Assembly: GCA_001770355.1 (NCBI GenBank)
Contig: MEQV01000257.1
Span: 1 to 23,589, forward strand
Direction: 5' to 3'
From: Betaproteobacteria bacterium RIFCSPLOWO2_02_FULL_62_17
Lineage (GTDB): Bacteria > Pseudomonadota > Gammaproteobacteria > Burkholderiales > SG8-39
DNA length: 23,589 bases
Shown: positions 1 to 6,801 of the stretch, piece by piece
Layout: each line of letters opens with the position of its first letter
How positions within the stretch are numbered: the first letter of the stretch is position 1
Made by a program: the position numbers and the translations under genes
Notes under the pieces: model-generated
Database searches by the model: none
Told to the model about the DNA's origin: nothing
What the model saw: only the letters and a program-made list of their open reading frames with translations

Positions 1-23
1 CGTATATAAAGACCGCCGTCGCA

Positions 24-65
24 TAAATCTCGCGCCGGCTGTTGGAAGCAGCGCGGCGAGCTTTT
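24..65 (+). repeat. Dispersed hairpin element, copy 1
   Basis: This is a ~42-bp element whose reverse complement recurs at 3732-3772, with about 36 of 42 aligned positions identical. The conserved parts are TAAATCT at the left, a 14-nt core CTGTTGGAAGCAGC (39-52), CGGCGAG (54-60) and a short T run (62-65). The core folds as a hairpin: CGCCG pairs with CGGCG outside, CTG pairs with CAG inside, and the loop is TTGGAAG. It lies just beyond the 3' end of the methyltransferase gene and points into the window. It could be a REP-like repeat, or a terminator for a plus-strand gene left of the window. The repeat is seen directly; its function is inferred. Confidence 0.7.
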
Positions 66-77
66 GGCCGCGCGATC

Positions 78-647
78 CTAAACCCCGGCGCCCACTCGCC
101 AAAGGTGAATGGGCGTGTCGGCGACCACGATGGAACGGGTTGGTCGCCATACGTCCGCCATGTCGAACCGGTTGGAAACGATGCGCGATCCCGGATGCAG
201 TTCCGCCAGCAGCTTGGGCCGCAGACGCAGATTAAGCTCAACCGACAGATAAAGCATGACCACCGTGGCAGGCCGCAGATCGAGATCGAACAAGTCGTGG
301 AGCGCGAACTTTACCCGGTTCGTGACGCCCTCCCAATGCGCCTGGGACTCGGCCATGGCGATAACATCAGGTTGGATATCCACGCCCAGGCCGCTCGCGC
401 CGAACCGCTTGGCTGCGGCAATGACAATGCGGCCATCGCCGCAACCGAGGTCATAAACGACGTCCTTCGCGCCTACCGCTCCCAGGTCCAGCATCGCGTC
501 GACAATTTCGGGGCGCGTGGGAATGTAGGGAACCGCCGCGGAAAAATTGGTTCCGGTTGGCGCTTGCTCGTCTTTCGGCGCCGGCAGACCGGTGCAAGCA
601 CCGGCACCCAGGGCCAGCATGGCAGTCAGGGTTTCGCGTCTATTCAT
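78..647 (-). CDS. SAM-dependent methyltransferase with export-signal-like N-terminus
   Basis: The protein has 189 residues and a class I SAM-binding fold. Motif I is DLGCGDGR (66-73), the acidic end of strand 2 is at D90, and HDLFDLD lies near 118-123. The segments VPYIPTRPEIVDAML and EGV...KF..HDL resemble the FAM173/ATPSCKMT group of lysine methyltransferases, but no substrate can be assigned. The N-terminus (NRR, then a hydrophobic stretch up to Cys18 in GAGAC) looks like a Tat or lipoprotein signal. That is odd for an enzyme needing cytoplasmic SAM, although residues 1-35 could simply be an anchor. The start has AAGGAC about 7 nt upstream. The gene follows the spermidine-synthase-like gene after 40 nt on the same strand, so the two are probably cotranscribed. 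Confidence 0.85.
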   Translation of the reverse strand: MNRRETLTAMLALGAGACTGLPAPKDEQAPTGTNFSAAVPYIPTRPEIVDAMLDLGAVGAKDVVYDLGCGDGRIVIAAAKRFGASGLGVDIQPDVIAMAESQAHWEGVTNRVKFALHDLFDLDLRPATVVMLYLSVELNLRLRPKLLAELHPGSRIVSNRFDMADVWRPTRSIVVADTPIHLWRVGAGV

Positions 648-687
648 GTGAGGTGTCCTTCAATCGAAGCGTGACCAGGCGGCGCCC

Positions 688-1488
688 CTAATCTTCCAGG
701 GGGTCGATTCTAAGGTAGCGGGCGTTGCCGATATTGCGTTCGCGCAGGGACATGAGGATGCGGTCGAAGGGCAGCCCGTGGCGAAGCTGCAATTGCGCGC
801 CCTTCGCCCGCAATTCGCTCCAGGCAATCTTGGCCGGTCCCCCGCGCAATGCGAGTACCACGACATTGACTTTGTCCGCCGCCTCCAGCAGCAGAATGCG
901 GCCGGCAAAGCTTTTTTCCAGCCGTGCGCACATGGCATCCAGTCGGCGGTCTTCGGCCATGAAATTTACCGCCAGAACCCCGCCCGGCCGCAAGGCGGCG
1001 AAGGCGGAGTCATAAAAATCCTGGCTGCATAGCGCCGGCGGTTGCACCCCATCATCAAAACCGTCGATCAAAAACACGTCGGCGCTGGCCCGATGCGCGG
1101 GAACGTAGCGCGCGCCATCATCCACAATCACCCTCAGGTGTTCATCGTCGCCGGGAAACTCGAAGTGGGAGCGGGCCGCGGCGACGACCTCGGTGCGAAT
1201 CTCGACCACGGTCACCCGCGTCTCCGTCATGCGCCGGCGAATGAATTTCGCCATCGAACCGCCACCCAGCCCGATCATCAGCAGCTCCCCGGGCTGCTGG
1301 TTGAACAGCATGAAACTCATCATTGCGCGGGTGTAATGCAGCTCCAGCGCGTCCGGATCGGACAGGCGCATGGCACTTTGAATCGCCAGGCCGCCAATGT
1401 GCAGGGAGCGCACGCCGCGCTCCTCGGCGATCGTGACCGAATGATCGGCACTGGGCTTCCATTTTTTGGGCTGGCCGGCTTTCGGCAT
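688..1488 (-). CDS. Spermidine synthase-like (aminopropyltransferase-fold) protein
   Basis: The protein has 266 residues and a spermidine/spermine synthase-type Rossmann domain. The nucleotide-binding loop is GLGGGSMAKF (73-82), an acidic residue at strand 2 sits in VVEI (E96), and DDGARYV (123-129) is the family's third motif. DVFLIDGFDD (137-146) takes the place of the usual DxxDSTDP-type loop, with D142 aligning with the catalytic aspartate. The change from DSTDP to DGFDD and the short N-terminal domain suggest a paralogue rather than a confirmed spermidine synthase. Substrate specificity cannot be read from the sequence, so no gene symbol is given. A GGAG about 8 nt before the ATG supports the start. 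It is the first gene of a likely two-gene operon with the methyltransferase. Confidence 0.85.
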   Translation of the reverse strand: MPKAGQPKKWKPSADHSVTIAEERGVRSLHIGGLAIQSAMRLSDPDALELHYTRAMMSFMLFNQQPGELLMIGLGGGSMAKFIRRRMTETRVTVVEIRTEVVAAARSHFEFPGDDEHLRVIVDDGARYVPAHRASADVFLIDGFDDGVQPPALCSQDFYDSAFAALRPGGVLAVNFMAEDRRLDAMCARLEKSFAGRILLLEAADKVNVVVLALRGGPAKIAWSELRAKGAQLQLRHGLPFDRILMSLRERNIGNARYLRIDPLED

Positions 1489-2042
1489 CTGCCACGCTCC
1501 GAATAAAATCGAGCGCGCATCTTCCTATAGGCCCCTGCATCATGCAATGTTTTCGCCGCGGGTTTTCGCGCCACCCGAGCGCGCTCAGGCGGTGCCAGAA
1601 GGGACGCCCGAACGCCGCAGGAAATGCAACCGTGCAAGTCCGGTGACAACGGCCAGAGCCGGGACTGCCGCGAGGCAAGCAAGCATCTCCCAGCCGTTTT
1701 CTCCTGCAGCAACCCGGATGGAAGCGACAAGGTCGCCATGACCATAGTAATGAGGGTGGCCAACGCCTTATCCGTCACCAAAGCAAACCGCGCCAAGCCA
1801 TTGATCGCTATGGCGGTGGTGTTTTATTGGTAAATGGCTACGCCCGGCAGGCGGTGAGGATGGAGAGGTTCGTTCCGACAATTCCCATCGAGGTGTCAGG
1901 CAGTCGCAACGACGGATGAAGGAAACGCGCATCGTCCTGCGGTGCGCGAAGTGCTGGCCTGTTGCCGGCGCCGGCCCGGATTATGGAGGCGTGGGCCGGG
2001 TTGCAAGCACGGGAGCGGAAGCGGAATTATTTTCGTCGCTCA
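1489..2042. other. Intergenic region without a supported gene
   Basis: About 550 bases lie between the spermidine-synthase-like gene and the promoter of the SWIB gene. Open frames exist on both strands, but none has a convincing start signal or recognisable family. On the minus strand, a frame from an ATG at 1686 to a stop at 1585 encodes 33 hydrophobic residues. It stays open upstream for some 25 codons and may be the decayed end of a membrane-protein gene. The promoter of the minus-strand operon should lie near 1500-1560, but I see no strong consensus there. Confidence 0.5.
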
Positions 2043-2071
2043 TTGACAAATTTTCGGTGCTGGCGCATTCT
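2043..2071 (+). promoter_or_regulatory. Predicted sigma-70 promoter of the SWIB gene
   Basis: A perfect -35 hexamer TTGACA (2043-2048) is followed by a 17-nt spacer and a weak -10 CATTCT (2066-2071). The predicted transcript would have a leader of roughly 80 nt before the ATG at 2157. An inverted repeat with one bulge (GTTCGCAC at 2074-2081, GTGCGGAAC at 2093-2101) lies across the expected start of transcription. It could be an operator or a 5'-end hairpin. The assignment rests on consensus matching only. Confidence 0.5.
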
Positions 2072-2156
2072 CCGTTCGCACGCACTTTACGTGTGCGGAA
2101 CCAAACAAACATAGTCAAGTCTTTTTCATCGGCATAGCTAGAAGGGAGCATCAAGG

Positions 2157-2465
2157 ATGGCCACCAAAAAGAAGGCAGCAAGGAAAAAACCCGCGAAGAA
2201 GGCAGGAGCCAAGCGCAAACCCAATGCGGCGTTCATGAAACCCATGACCCCGAGCGCGGCATTGGGCGCGGTAATCGGCGCAAAGGCAATGCCGCGCACC
2301 GAAGTCACCAAGAAGATCTGGGACTACATCAAGAAGAACAAACTGCAAGACAGCAAGAATCGGCGCAACATCAACGCCGACGAAAAGTTGAAGGATGTCT
2401 TCGGCGGCAAGAAGCAGGTCTCGATGTTCGAGATGACCAAACTGGTAAGCAAGCACTTGAAATAA
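2157..2465 (+). CDS. SWIB/MDM2-domain protein with lysine-rich histone-H1-like tail
   Basis: This is a small basic protein of 102 residues. Residues 1-25 are a Lys/Ala-rich tail (repeats of the KKAARKKPAKK type). Residues 27-102 form a SWIB domain: MTPS..L..VIG....PRTEVTKKIWDYIKKN, LQD..NRR.I.AD.KLK.VF, and F.MTKLVSKHL at the end. SWIB domains mediate protein contacts in eukaryotic chromatin remodellers. Small stand-alone versions are known in bacteria, notably chlamydiae and several proteobacteria, and are presumed to be nucleoid- or DNA-topology-related. AGAAGGGAG about 9 nt upstream supports the ATG. It is a single-gene unit with its own promoter and an intrinsic terminator at 2503-2541. 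The family call is firm; the function in bacteria is poorly established. Confidence 0.92.
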   Translation: MATKKKAARKKPAKKAGAKRKPNAAFMKPMTPSAALGAVIGAKAMPRTEVTKKIWDYIKKNKLQDSKNRRNINADEKLKDVFGGKKQVSMFEMTKLVSKHLK

Positions 2466-2502
2466 GCGCCTTGCGCCCTTGCGGCGCACGCTTCACCGGC
2501 TG

Positions 2503-2541
2503 AAAAAACGCCCGGTCCCAGATTGAGGCCGGGCGTTTTTT
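2503..2541. terminator. Bidirectional Rho-independent terminator
   Basis: AAAAAACGCCCGG (2503-2515) pairs perfectly with CCGGGCGTTTTTT (2529-2541) across a 13-nt loop. An A run precedes the stem and a T run follows it, so it can stop transcription from either side. It ends the plus-strand SWIB gene (stop at 2465) and the convergent minus-strand DUF6279 gene (stop at 2576). Confidence 0.93.
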
Positions 2542-2575
2542 CGTCACGGCCGTCTGCGCCGGAACATCGCGCCAA

Positions 2576-3466
2576 TCAGGATCCAGGCGCGCGCCGTATC
2601 GCTTCCTCGGTGGCCCGCCGTTCGCCGGACAGTGCCCGAAAATCCGCGGCGTATCTTTCCATCCGTCGCAACACGCGCCCGCGCTGTTCCGCGCTTAGAG
2701 TGGTATCGAGGTCGACTATCAATCGCGCCAGGTCCGACTCCCAGCGGCGCATGTCTCGAGCGTAAGCCTCAGACCTGCCAGACTCCGGCTCGGCAAAAAG
2801 GCGCCCCAGGGAAAGCGCCAGTTCGGACGCAGTCCGGTGACGCTTGATCAATACCACCGCTTGGCGCTGCCAGCGCCGGCGTTCCTCAAGACGCCGTTCA
2901 TAGACCCCGGAATGGGACGAGACAAATCCCTCAATGCGGGAGCGTTGGGACGCGTTGAGATCCCCGGTCCATTCCTCGAACTGTTCAATCATCCGCTCAA
3001 CGCGCCTGCGGTGGCGCGGTTTCTCCTCGCCGGTGAGCCATTTCTCGACGTAGCGAAGGTCCTCCCTGGCGAGCTTCTTTTCCAAGGCATCGATTTGATC
3101 CGCTTTCAAGCTCGCCAATACCGGCGCGGCATCCTGCGCGGCACGCTGGGCAAGCGACCGGTAATGGCTGCGCAGAGCCGCGGTTGCCCAGTCAACGTCG
3201 GCGCTTGTGACTCCCTTTGCTATCCTCTCCCTTGCTGCCTGGAGCAGGCCGACATAGACAGGCAGTTGGTTAGATCTGTGCCACTCGCGCAAGCGTACAA
3301 AGCGCTGTTGCAGCGCATCGGCCTGGTCGGCATCGAGGTCAAAATAGTCCCAGGCCATGTAACGCAACAGCCCTTCGGCATTGTTGTAGGAGAATTGCAG
3401 CGCGGTGCAGGCGCCTAACGCGAAAAGCGCCGCCAGCATGGTCACGAATCGTGCCGCCACTCTCAT
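2576..3466 (-). CDS. DUF6279-family lipoprotein
   Basis: The protein has 296 residues. An upstream in-frame start at 3619 exists, but the ATG at 3466 is preferred. It begins a classic lipoprotein signal (MRVAARFVTMLAALFALGAC) with lipobox LGAC and Cys20 as the lipidation site, and a GGGGAA lies about 10 nt upstream. The following SYNNAEGLLRYMAWDYFDLDADQ segment is the hallmark of the DUF6279 lipoproteins. The rest is almost entirely charged alpha-helix rich in Arg, Glu and Ala, with no catalytic motif. It is probably anchored to the inner leaflet of the outer membrane. The biochemical role of the family is unknown. It is a single gene that ends at the shared bidirectional terminator. Confidence 0.85.
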   Translation of the reverse strand: MRVAARFVTMLAALFALGACTALQFSYNNAEGLLRYMAWDYFDLDADQADALQQRFVRLREWHRSNQLPVYVGLLQAARERIAKGVTSADVDWATAALRSHYRSLAQRAAQDAAPVLASLKADQIDALEKKLAREDLRYVEKWLTGEEKPRHRRRVERMIEQFEEWTGDLNASQRSRIEGFVSSHSGVYERRLEERRRWQRQAVVLIKRHRTASELALSLGRLFAEPESGRSEAYARDMRRWESDLARLIVDLDTTLSAEQRGRVLRRMERYAADFRALSGERRATEEAIRRAPGS

Positions 3467-3588
3467 TGGATAAGATTCCCCATTTCCGTGCCCAGCTCCA
3501 ATGTAATCCCCGACGAGAACAGCTATTTTCGCATACGCCAACGCGACGCCGTTGCCAAGCAACGCGTTTGCGACGAGAATTCCACGCC

Positions 3589-3713
3589 ATGCTGAATCAC
3601 AGCCGGATCTTTCTGGCACTGGCGGCGGTGCTCATGGTGTTGCCCCCGCCGGCGGCCTGGCGTTCATAGCCGGTTGGATATTGCTTGCCGCGGCGCTGTT
3701 GCGCGACAGGTGA
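3589..3713 (+). pseudogene. Remnant of a DUF423 (YgdD-like) small membrane protein gene
   Basis: The first frame from ATG 3589 reads MLNHSRIFLALAAV, which matches the start of DUF423 proteins. Shifting by one frame from about 3632 gives GVAPAGGLAFIAGWILLAAALLRDR and then a stop at 3711-3713. This is the typical DUF423 C-terminus (family pattern PxGGxxFxxGW). DUF423 proteins have about 120-130 residues; only some 40 codons remain here. At least one internal deletion of roughly 80-90 codons, not a multiple of three, has therefore removed the middle. The junction-adjacent reading GGAHG may be a leftover of the family's GAFGAHG motif. A functional product is not expected. The family match is from memory of the pattern, not from a search. 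Confidence 0.65.
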
Positions 3714-3731
3714 ACTGGGACCGCTCGGCAT

Positions 3732-3772
3732 AAAACTCGCCGAGCTGCTTCCAACAGGCGGCGATAGATTTA
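3732..3772 (-). repeat. Dispersed hairpin element, copy 2 (inverted relative to copy 1)
   Basis: Read on the minus strand, this repeats the element at 24-65: TAAATCT, the 14-nt core CTGTTGGAAGCAGC (positions 3757-3744), CGGCGAG and TTTT. The CGCCG/CGGCG stem and the TTGGAAG loop are preserved, and the differences sit mostly outside the pairing core. It begins about 19 nt downstream of the ankyrin gene's stop codon, on the same strand. With its terminal T run it may end that transcript. The 10-mer CGTATATAAA at 3781-3790 on its outer side is identical to positions 1-10 outside copy 1. Confidence 0.7.
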
Positions 3773-3790
3773 CCCGCCGCCGTATATAAA

Positions 3791-4435
3791 CTAGCGCCTG
3801 GAAAGAAGTTTTACCGCCGCGTCCTGTCCGCGGGCCGTGGCCATATCGACCGGGCGTTCCCCGGCTTTGTTGCGCACGGACCGGTTCGCTTTTCTCTCCA
3901 GCAAATAGGCGATGACGGAAAGATGTCCGTCCGCAGCCGCCGCGTGAAGAACGGAATTGCCCTTTGCGTCGACGCGGTTGATCTGCGCACCCCGCTCGAC
4001 CAGGAGCTTTACCACGTCGATGGAACCGGTCAACGAGGCCCAGAAAAGCGGCGATTCGCCGTTGCGATTCAAGAGATCCGCCTGCGCACCGCTTTGCAGC
4101 AACAGCCGCGTAATCTCGGCATCGGCATGCAATGCCGCGGCGTGCAGGGCCGACTCGCCATTCGAGGACCTGGCCGCGACGTCGGCGCCGTTCGCCAACA
4201 ACAGCTTGACCATGTCCAGGCGGGCATTTTCCGCCGCAGCCATCAGGGGCGACTCGCCCTCCGCGTTGCGGGCGGTGTAATGTATGCCTGCTTTGACGAG
4301 ACGCGCGGTTTCGGCATAATCCCCGGCCTTGATGGCGTCAAATAGCAGGTCCCGCAACGATTGCGCGCCCGCTGGATGCGCGACAACGAATGCGGCGACA
4401 ACGAATGCGATCGACAGGGTCAGTGCGCGAAGCAT
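3791..4435 (-). CDS. Secreted/periplasmic ankyrin-repeat protein
   Basis: The protein has 214 residues from the ATG at 4435. The frame is open farther upstream, but that part would overlap the divergent dehydrogenase gene and lacks family sequence. Residues 1-24 form a Sec signal peptide (ALTLSIAFVVAAFVVAH..AGA) with likely cleavage before Gln25. The rest is about five ankyrin repeats of ~33 residues, for example GESPLMAAAENARLDMVKLL (60-79), GESALHAAA.., GESPLFWAS.. and GNSVLHAAAADGHLSVIAYL, plus a shorter capping repeat. Ankyrin repeats bind proteins, and the partner is unknown. No good Shine-Dalgarno is visible. It is divergent from the dehydrogenase gene with 94 bp between starts, so both promoters must lie there. 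Confidence 0.87.
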   Translation of the reverse strand: MLRALTLSIAFVVAAFVVAHPAGAQSLRDLLFDAIKAGDYAETARLVKAGIHYTARNAEGESPLMAAAENARLDMVKLLLANGADVAARSSNGESALHAAALHADAEITRLLLQSGAQADLLNRNGESPLFWASLTGSIDVVKLLVERGAQINRVDAKGNSVLHAAAADGHLSVIAYLLERKANRSVRNKAGERPVDMATARGQDAAVKLLSRR

Positions 4436-4529
4436 GGTGCGCGAGTTTAGCAGAGTCAGGCAGGATGCCTCGGCAAACGGCCCTTCGCGACCCGGCTGAG
4501 CCAAGGCATTTTTTCCTGGAGTGCAAGCA

Positions 4530-5465
4530 ATGAGCAACAGCTTTCTTTTGCGATCCGCCGCCATCGTGGGTGGCGGCACCATGGGCACCGACATTGCGGC
4601 GATATTCATCGCGGGTGGCTGGGCCATCAACATTGTGGAACCGCTGCAGGACCGCTGGTCCGCCGCTCTGGCGAGAATAGCGCAGTCTGTCGAACAACTG
4701 GGCCACTCGCCGAAATCAATGCCAATTCGCATGCATCCGCATATCTCTGAATTGCCCTGGAATGAACTGGGTATCCTGATTGAATGCATACCGGAACAAC
4801 TTGAATTGAAGAGGTCACTGTTCGCACAGATGGAAAATTTTGCGCCAGCGAGCCTCCCCTTGGCGAGCAATTCCTCGAGCATTCCGATCAGTGAAATCAG
4901 CAGGGGCCTGAAAACCCGCGAACGTATGCTTGGCCTGCATTTTTTCATGCCTGCTCACCTGGTGCCGGCGGTCGAAGTCGTACGCGGAGAAGCCACCGAC
5001 CCCGTGCTATGCGAGCGATGCAGCGGCCTGATGCGCAGCCTGGGAAAAGTGCCGGTCAATGTGAAAAAGGATGTGCCGGGATTTCTCGCCAACCGGCTGC
5101 AGCACGCGCTGGCACGCGAGGCCTTTGCCATGATCGACGCAGGGCTTGCCAGTGCGGAGGACATTGATGCCGCCGTGAGATTCGGATTCGGCCTGCGCTA
5201 CCTGGCCGCAGGGCCGGTACTGCAGAAGGATATTGCGGGACTGGACATCCATTGCGCGGCGGCACGAACCATGTATCCGAGCCTTGCAAACAACACCGTC
5301 CCTTCCGCCGCGCTGAGCGACAAAGTTGCCGCGGGCAAGCTAGGCATGAAGACCGGGGAAGGCTTCTATCGATGGACACCCGAGTCGGCTGCCAGGGAGA
5401 AAGCACGTTACGAGCAGGCCCTGCTCGGCGCGCTCGAACTGCTCAAACCGGACATGCCCTCCTAA
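4530..5465 (+). CDS. 3-hydroxyacyl-CoA dehydrogenase family NAD-dependent oxidoreductase
   Basis: The protein has 311 residues. The ATG at 4530 is preferred to the in-frame GTG at 4521 because GGAG (4518-4521) is then 8 nt away. The N-terminal Rossmann domain has GGGTMG (14-19), an acidic residue at the end of strand 2 (E37) and IECIPE (84-89). The active site shows SNSSS (113-117), HFFMPAH with catalytic-type His137, and N188 in the PGFLANRLQ segment. The C-terminal helical domain ends in GKLGMKTGEGFYRW. It would oxidise a 3-hydroxy acyl or small hydroxy-acid substrate with NAD. The length fits short stand-alone members such as 3-hydroxybutyryl-CoA, carnitine or gulonate dehydrogenases. It is the first of three co-directional genes. 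Confidence 0.88.
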   Translation: MSNSFLLRSAAIVGGGTMGTDIAAIFIAGGWAINIVEPLQDRWSAALARIAQSVEQLGHSPKSMPIRMHPHISELPWNELGILIECIPEQLELKRSLFAQMENFAPASLPLASNSSSIPISEISRGLKTRERMLGLHFFMPAHLVPAVEVVRGEATDPVLCERCSGLMRSLGKVPVNVKKDVPGFLANRLQHALAREAFAMIDAGLASAEDIDAAVRFGFGLRYLAAGPVLQKDIAGLDIHCAAARTMYPSLANNTVPSAALSDKVAAGKLGMKTGEGFYRWTPESAAREKARYEQALLGALELLKPDMPS

Positions 5466-5689
5466 AGCGCGTGCGTCGACCTGCTTCAATCCGGGCGCCA
5501 GGCCGACAATCCGGACCGATGTTTCGCGAGTTCCACCTTTTGACACGGATGCAGGCCGGGACGCAGTTCCTCCGGGGGTTAACGCTCGCTTGACCACGCG
5601 CCGTCCACAACGCTTTTCGGCCGAACACACAGGCGGGAAACAGTGGAAAATAACGGCGTTCCAGCGAACCACGATTCCGGGAGAAAGTC

Positions 5690-6733
5690 ATGTCCGCCAT
5701 TCTGCAACCCAGCGCCACTGTAAACCGCCAGCAGTTCTATGACCGAATCAATGGCGGCAACTGCACCCCGCTTTGGGAGGTCCTGCATACGCTGATACCG
5801 AAGGAACCCAATACGCCGTGCAAGCCCTACCTGTGGAAGTGGACCGAGGTATGGCCGTGGATACAGGAAGCCGGCAAGTTGATTACCGCGCAGGAAGCCG
5901 AGCGACGGGTGCTGGTGCTGGAAAATCCCGGCCTGCGCGGCCGATCGCGGATCACGCACAGCTTGTACGCGGGATTGCAGTTGATCCTGCCGGGCGAAAT
6001 TGCGCCGACCCACCGTCATTCACAATCGGCGCTGCGCTTTGTTCTTTACGGCGGAGGCGCCTACACCGCCGTGAATGGTGAAAAAGTCACCATGAATGTG
6101 GGCGATTTCGTGATCACGCCCTCCTGGACCTTTCATGATCATGGCAATCCCTCGAATGAGCCCATGGTCTGGATGGATGGGCTGGATGTTCCTCTGGTCG
6201 AATATCTGGATGCCCAGTTCCTGGAGAGGGCGCCCGAATCCATGCAGCGCATCCACGGCACCCAGGGCGAGAATTTCGCACAGTTTGGCAACACCATGAA
6301 ACCCGTGGAGTATCAGGCCAAGAGCAGGACCTCGCCCTTGTTCTGGTATCCGTACGAACGGACCCGGGAGGCCCTCGACACACTCCTGGCGGACAACCAA
6401 GCACACCCCTGCTGGGGCTACAAGCTGCAATATACCAATCCAGTGACGGGCGGCTGGGCAATGCCGACCATGGGCACTTTCATGCAAATGCTTCCCACGG
6501 GATTCAAAGGCGCGGAGTATCGCTCGACGGATTCCACCGTCTACGCGGCCGTCGAGGGCAGGGGGCGTTGCGTGATCAGGGGCGAAGCGTTCGAATTTGG
6601 ACCCAGGGATGTGTTCGTCTGCCCGTCATGGATGCCCTACCGGTTCGAAATTGCCGATCAGGCCGTGCTTTTCAGCTTCTCCGACCGCCCGGTGCAGCAG
6701 GCGCTGGACCTTTGGCGCGAAGCATTCCAGTAG
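5690..6733 (+). CDS. Gentisate 1,2-dioxygenase-type bicupin ring-cleavage dioxygenase
   Basis: The protein has 347 residues, the usual length for gentisate and salicylate 1,2-dioxygenases. The N-terminal cupin carries the iron ligands in PTHRHSQSALRFV (His108, His110) and WTFHDHGN (His149). EKVTMNVGDFVITPSW is the second cupin motif. The C-terminal cupin (about 255-335) lacks the histidines, as is normal. The family opens an aromatic ring between hydroxyl and carboxyl carbons using Fe(II) and O2. Gentisate is the default substrate, but salicylate, 1-hydroxy-2-naphthoate and aminohydroxybenzoates are used by close relatives. GGGAGA 5 nt upstream supports the start. The 224-nt spacer before it could hold its own promoter. 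No maleylpyruvate isomerase or fumarylpyruvate hydrolase is nearby. Confidence 0.9.
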   Translation: MSAILQPSATVNRQQFYDRINGGNCTPLWEVLHTLIPKEPNTPCKPYLWKWTEVWPWIQEAGKLITAQEAERRVLVLENPGLRGRSRITHSLYAGLQLILPGEIAPTHRHSQSALRFVLYGGGAYTAVNGEKVTMNVGDFVITPSWTFHDHGNPSNEPMVWMDGLDVPLVEYLDAQFLERAPESMQRIHGTQGENFAQFGNTMKPVEYQAKSRTSPLFWYPYERTREALDTLLADNQAHPCWGYKLQYTNPVTGGWAMPTMGTFMQMLPTGFKGAEYRSTDSTVYAAVEGRGRCVIRGEAFEFGPRDVFVCPSWMPYRFEIADQAVLFSFSDRPVQQALDLWREAFQ

Positions 6734-6801
6734 CCCCGGCCATGCGGAATGCTGGCTGCAATGTTTGGCATTGAGCCTTACCGCAATTCCTTGGCCTGTG
6801 T

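Noticed and set aside
42..674. A 210-codon plus-strand open frame opposite the methyltransferase
   Set aside because: The opposite strand has clear SAM-methyltransferase motifs and a ribosome-binding site. The plus-strand translation is low-complexity Arg/Gly-rich with no family resemblance.
1620..1720. Possible cobalamin-type riboswitch, from GTGCAAGTCCGGTGACAACG and nearby stems
   Set aside because: A few short strings resemble B12 riboswitch pieces, but the conserved B12 box and the core order are missing, and no cobalamin-related gene follows.
3467..3619. N-terminal 51-residue extension of the DUF6279 lipoprotein
   Set aside because: It would place the lipoprotein signal and lipobox in the interior of the protein. 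The ATG at 3466 gives a perfect lipoprotein start.
4436..4948. N-terminal 171-residue extension of the ankyrin protein
   Set aside because: It overlaps the divergent dehydrogenase gene and would bury a normal signal peptide in the middle of the protein.
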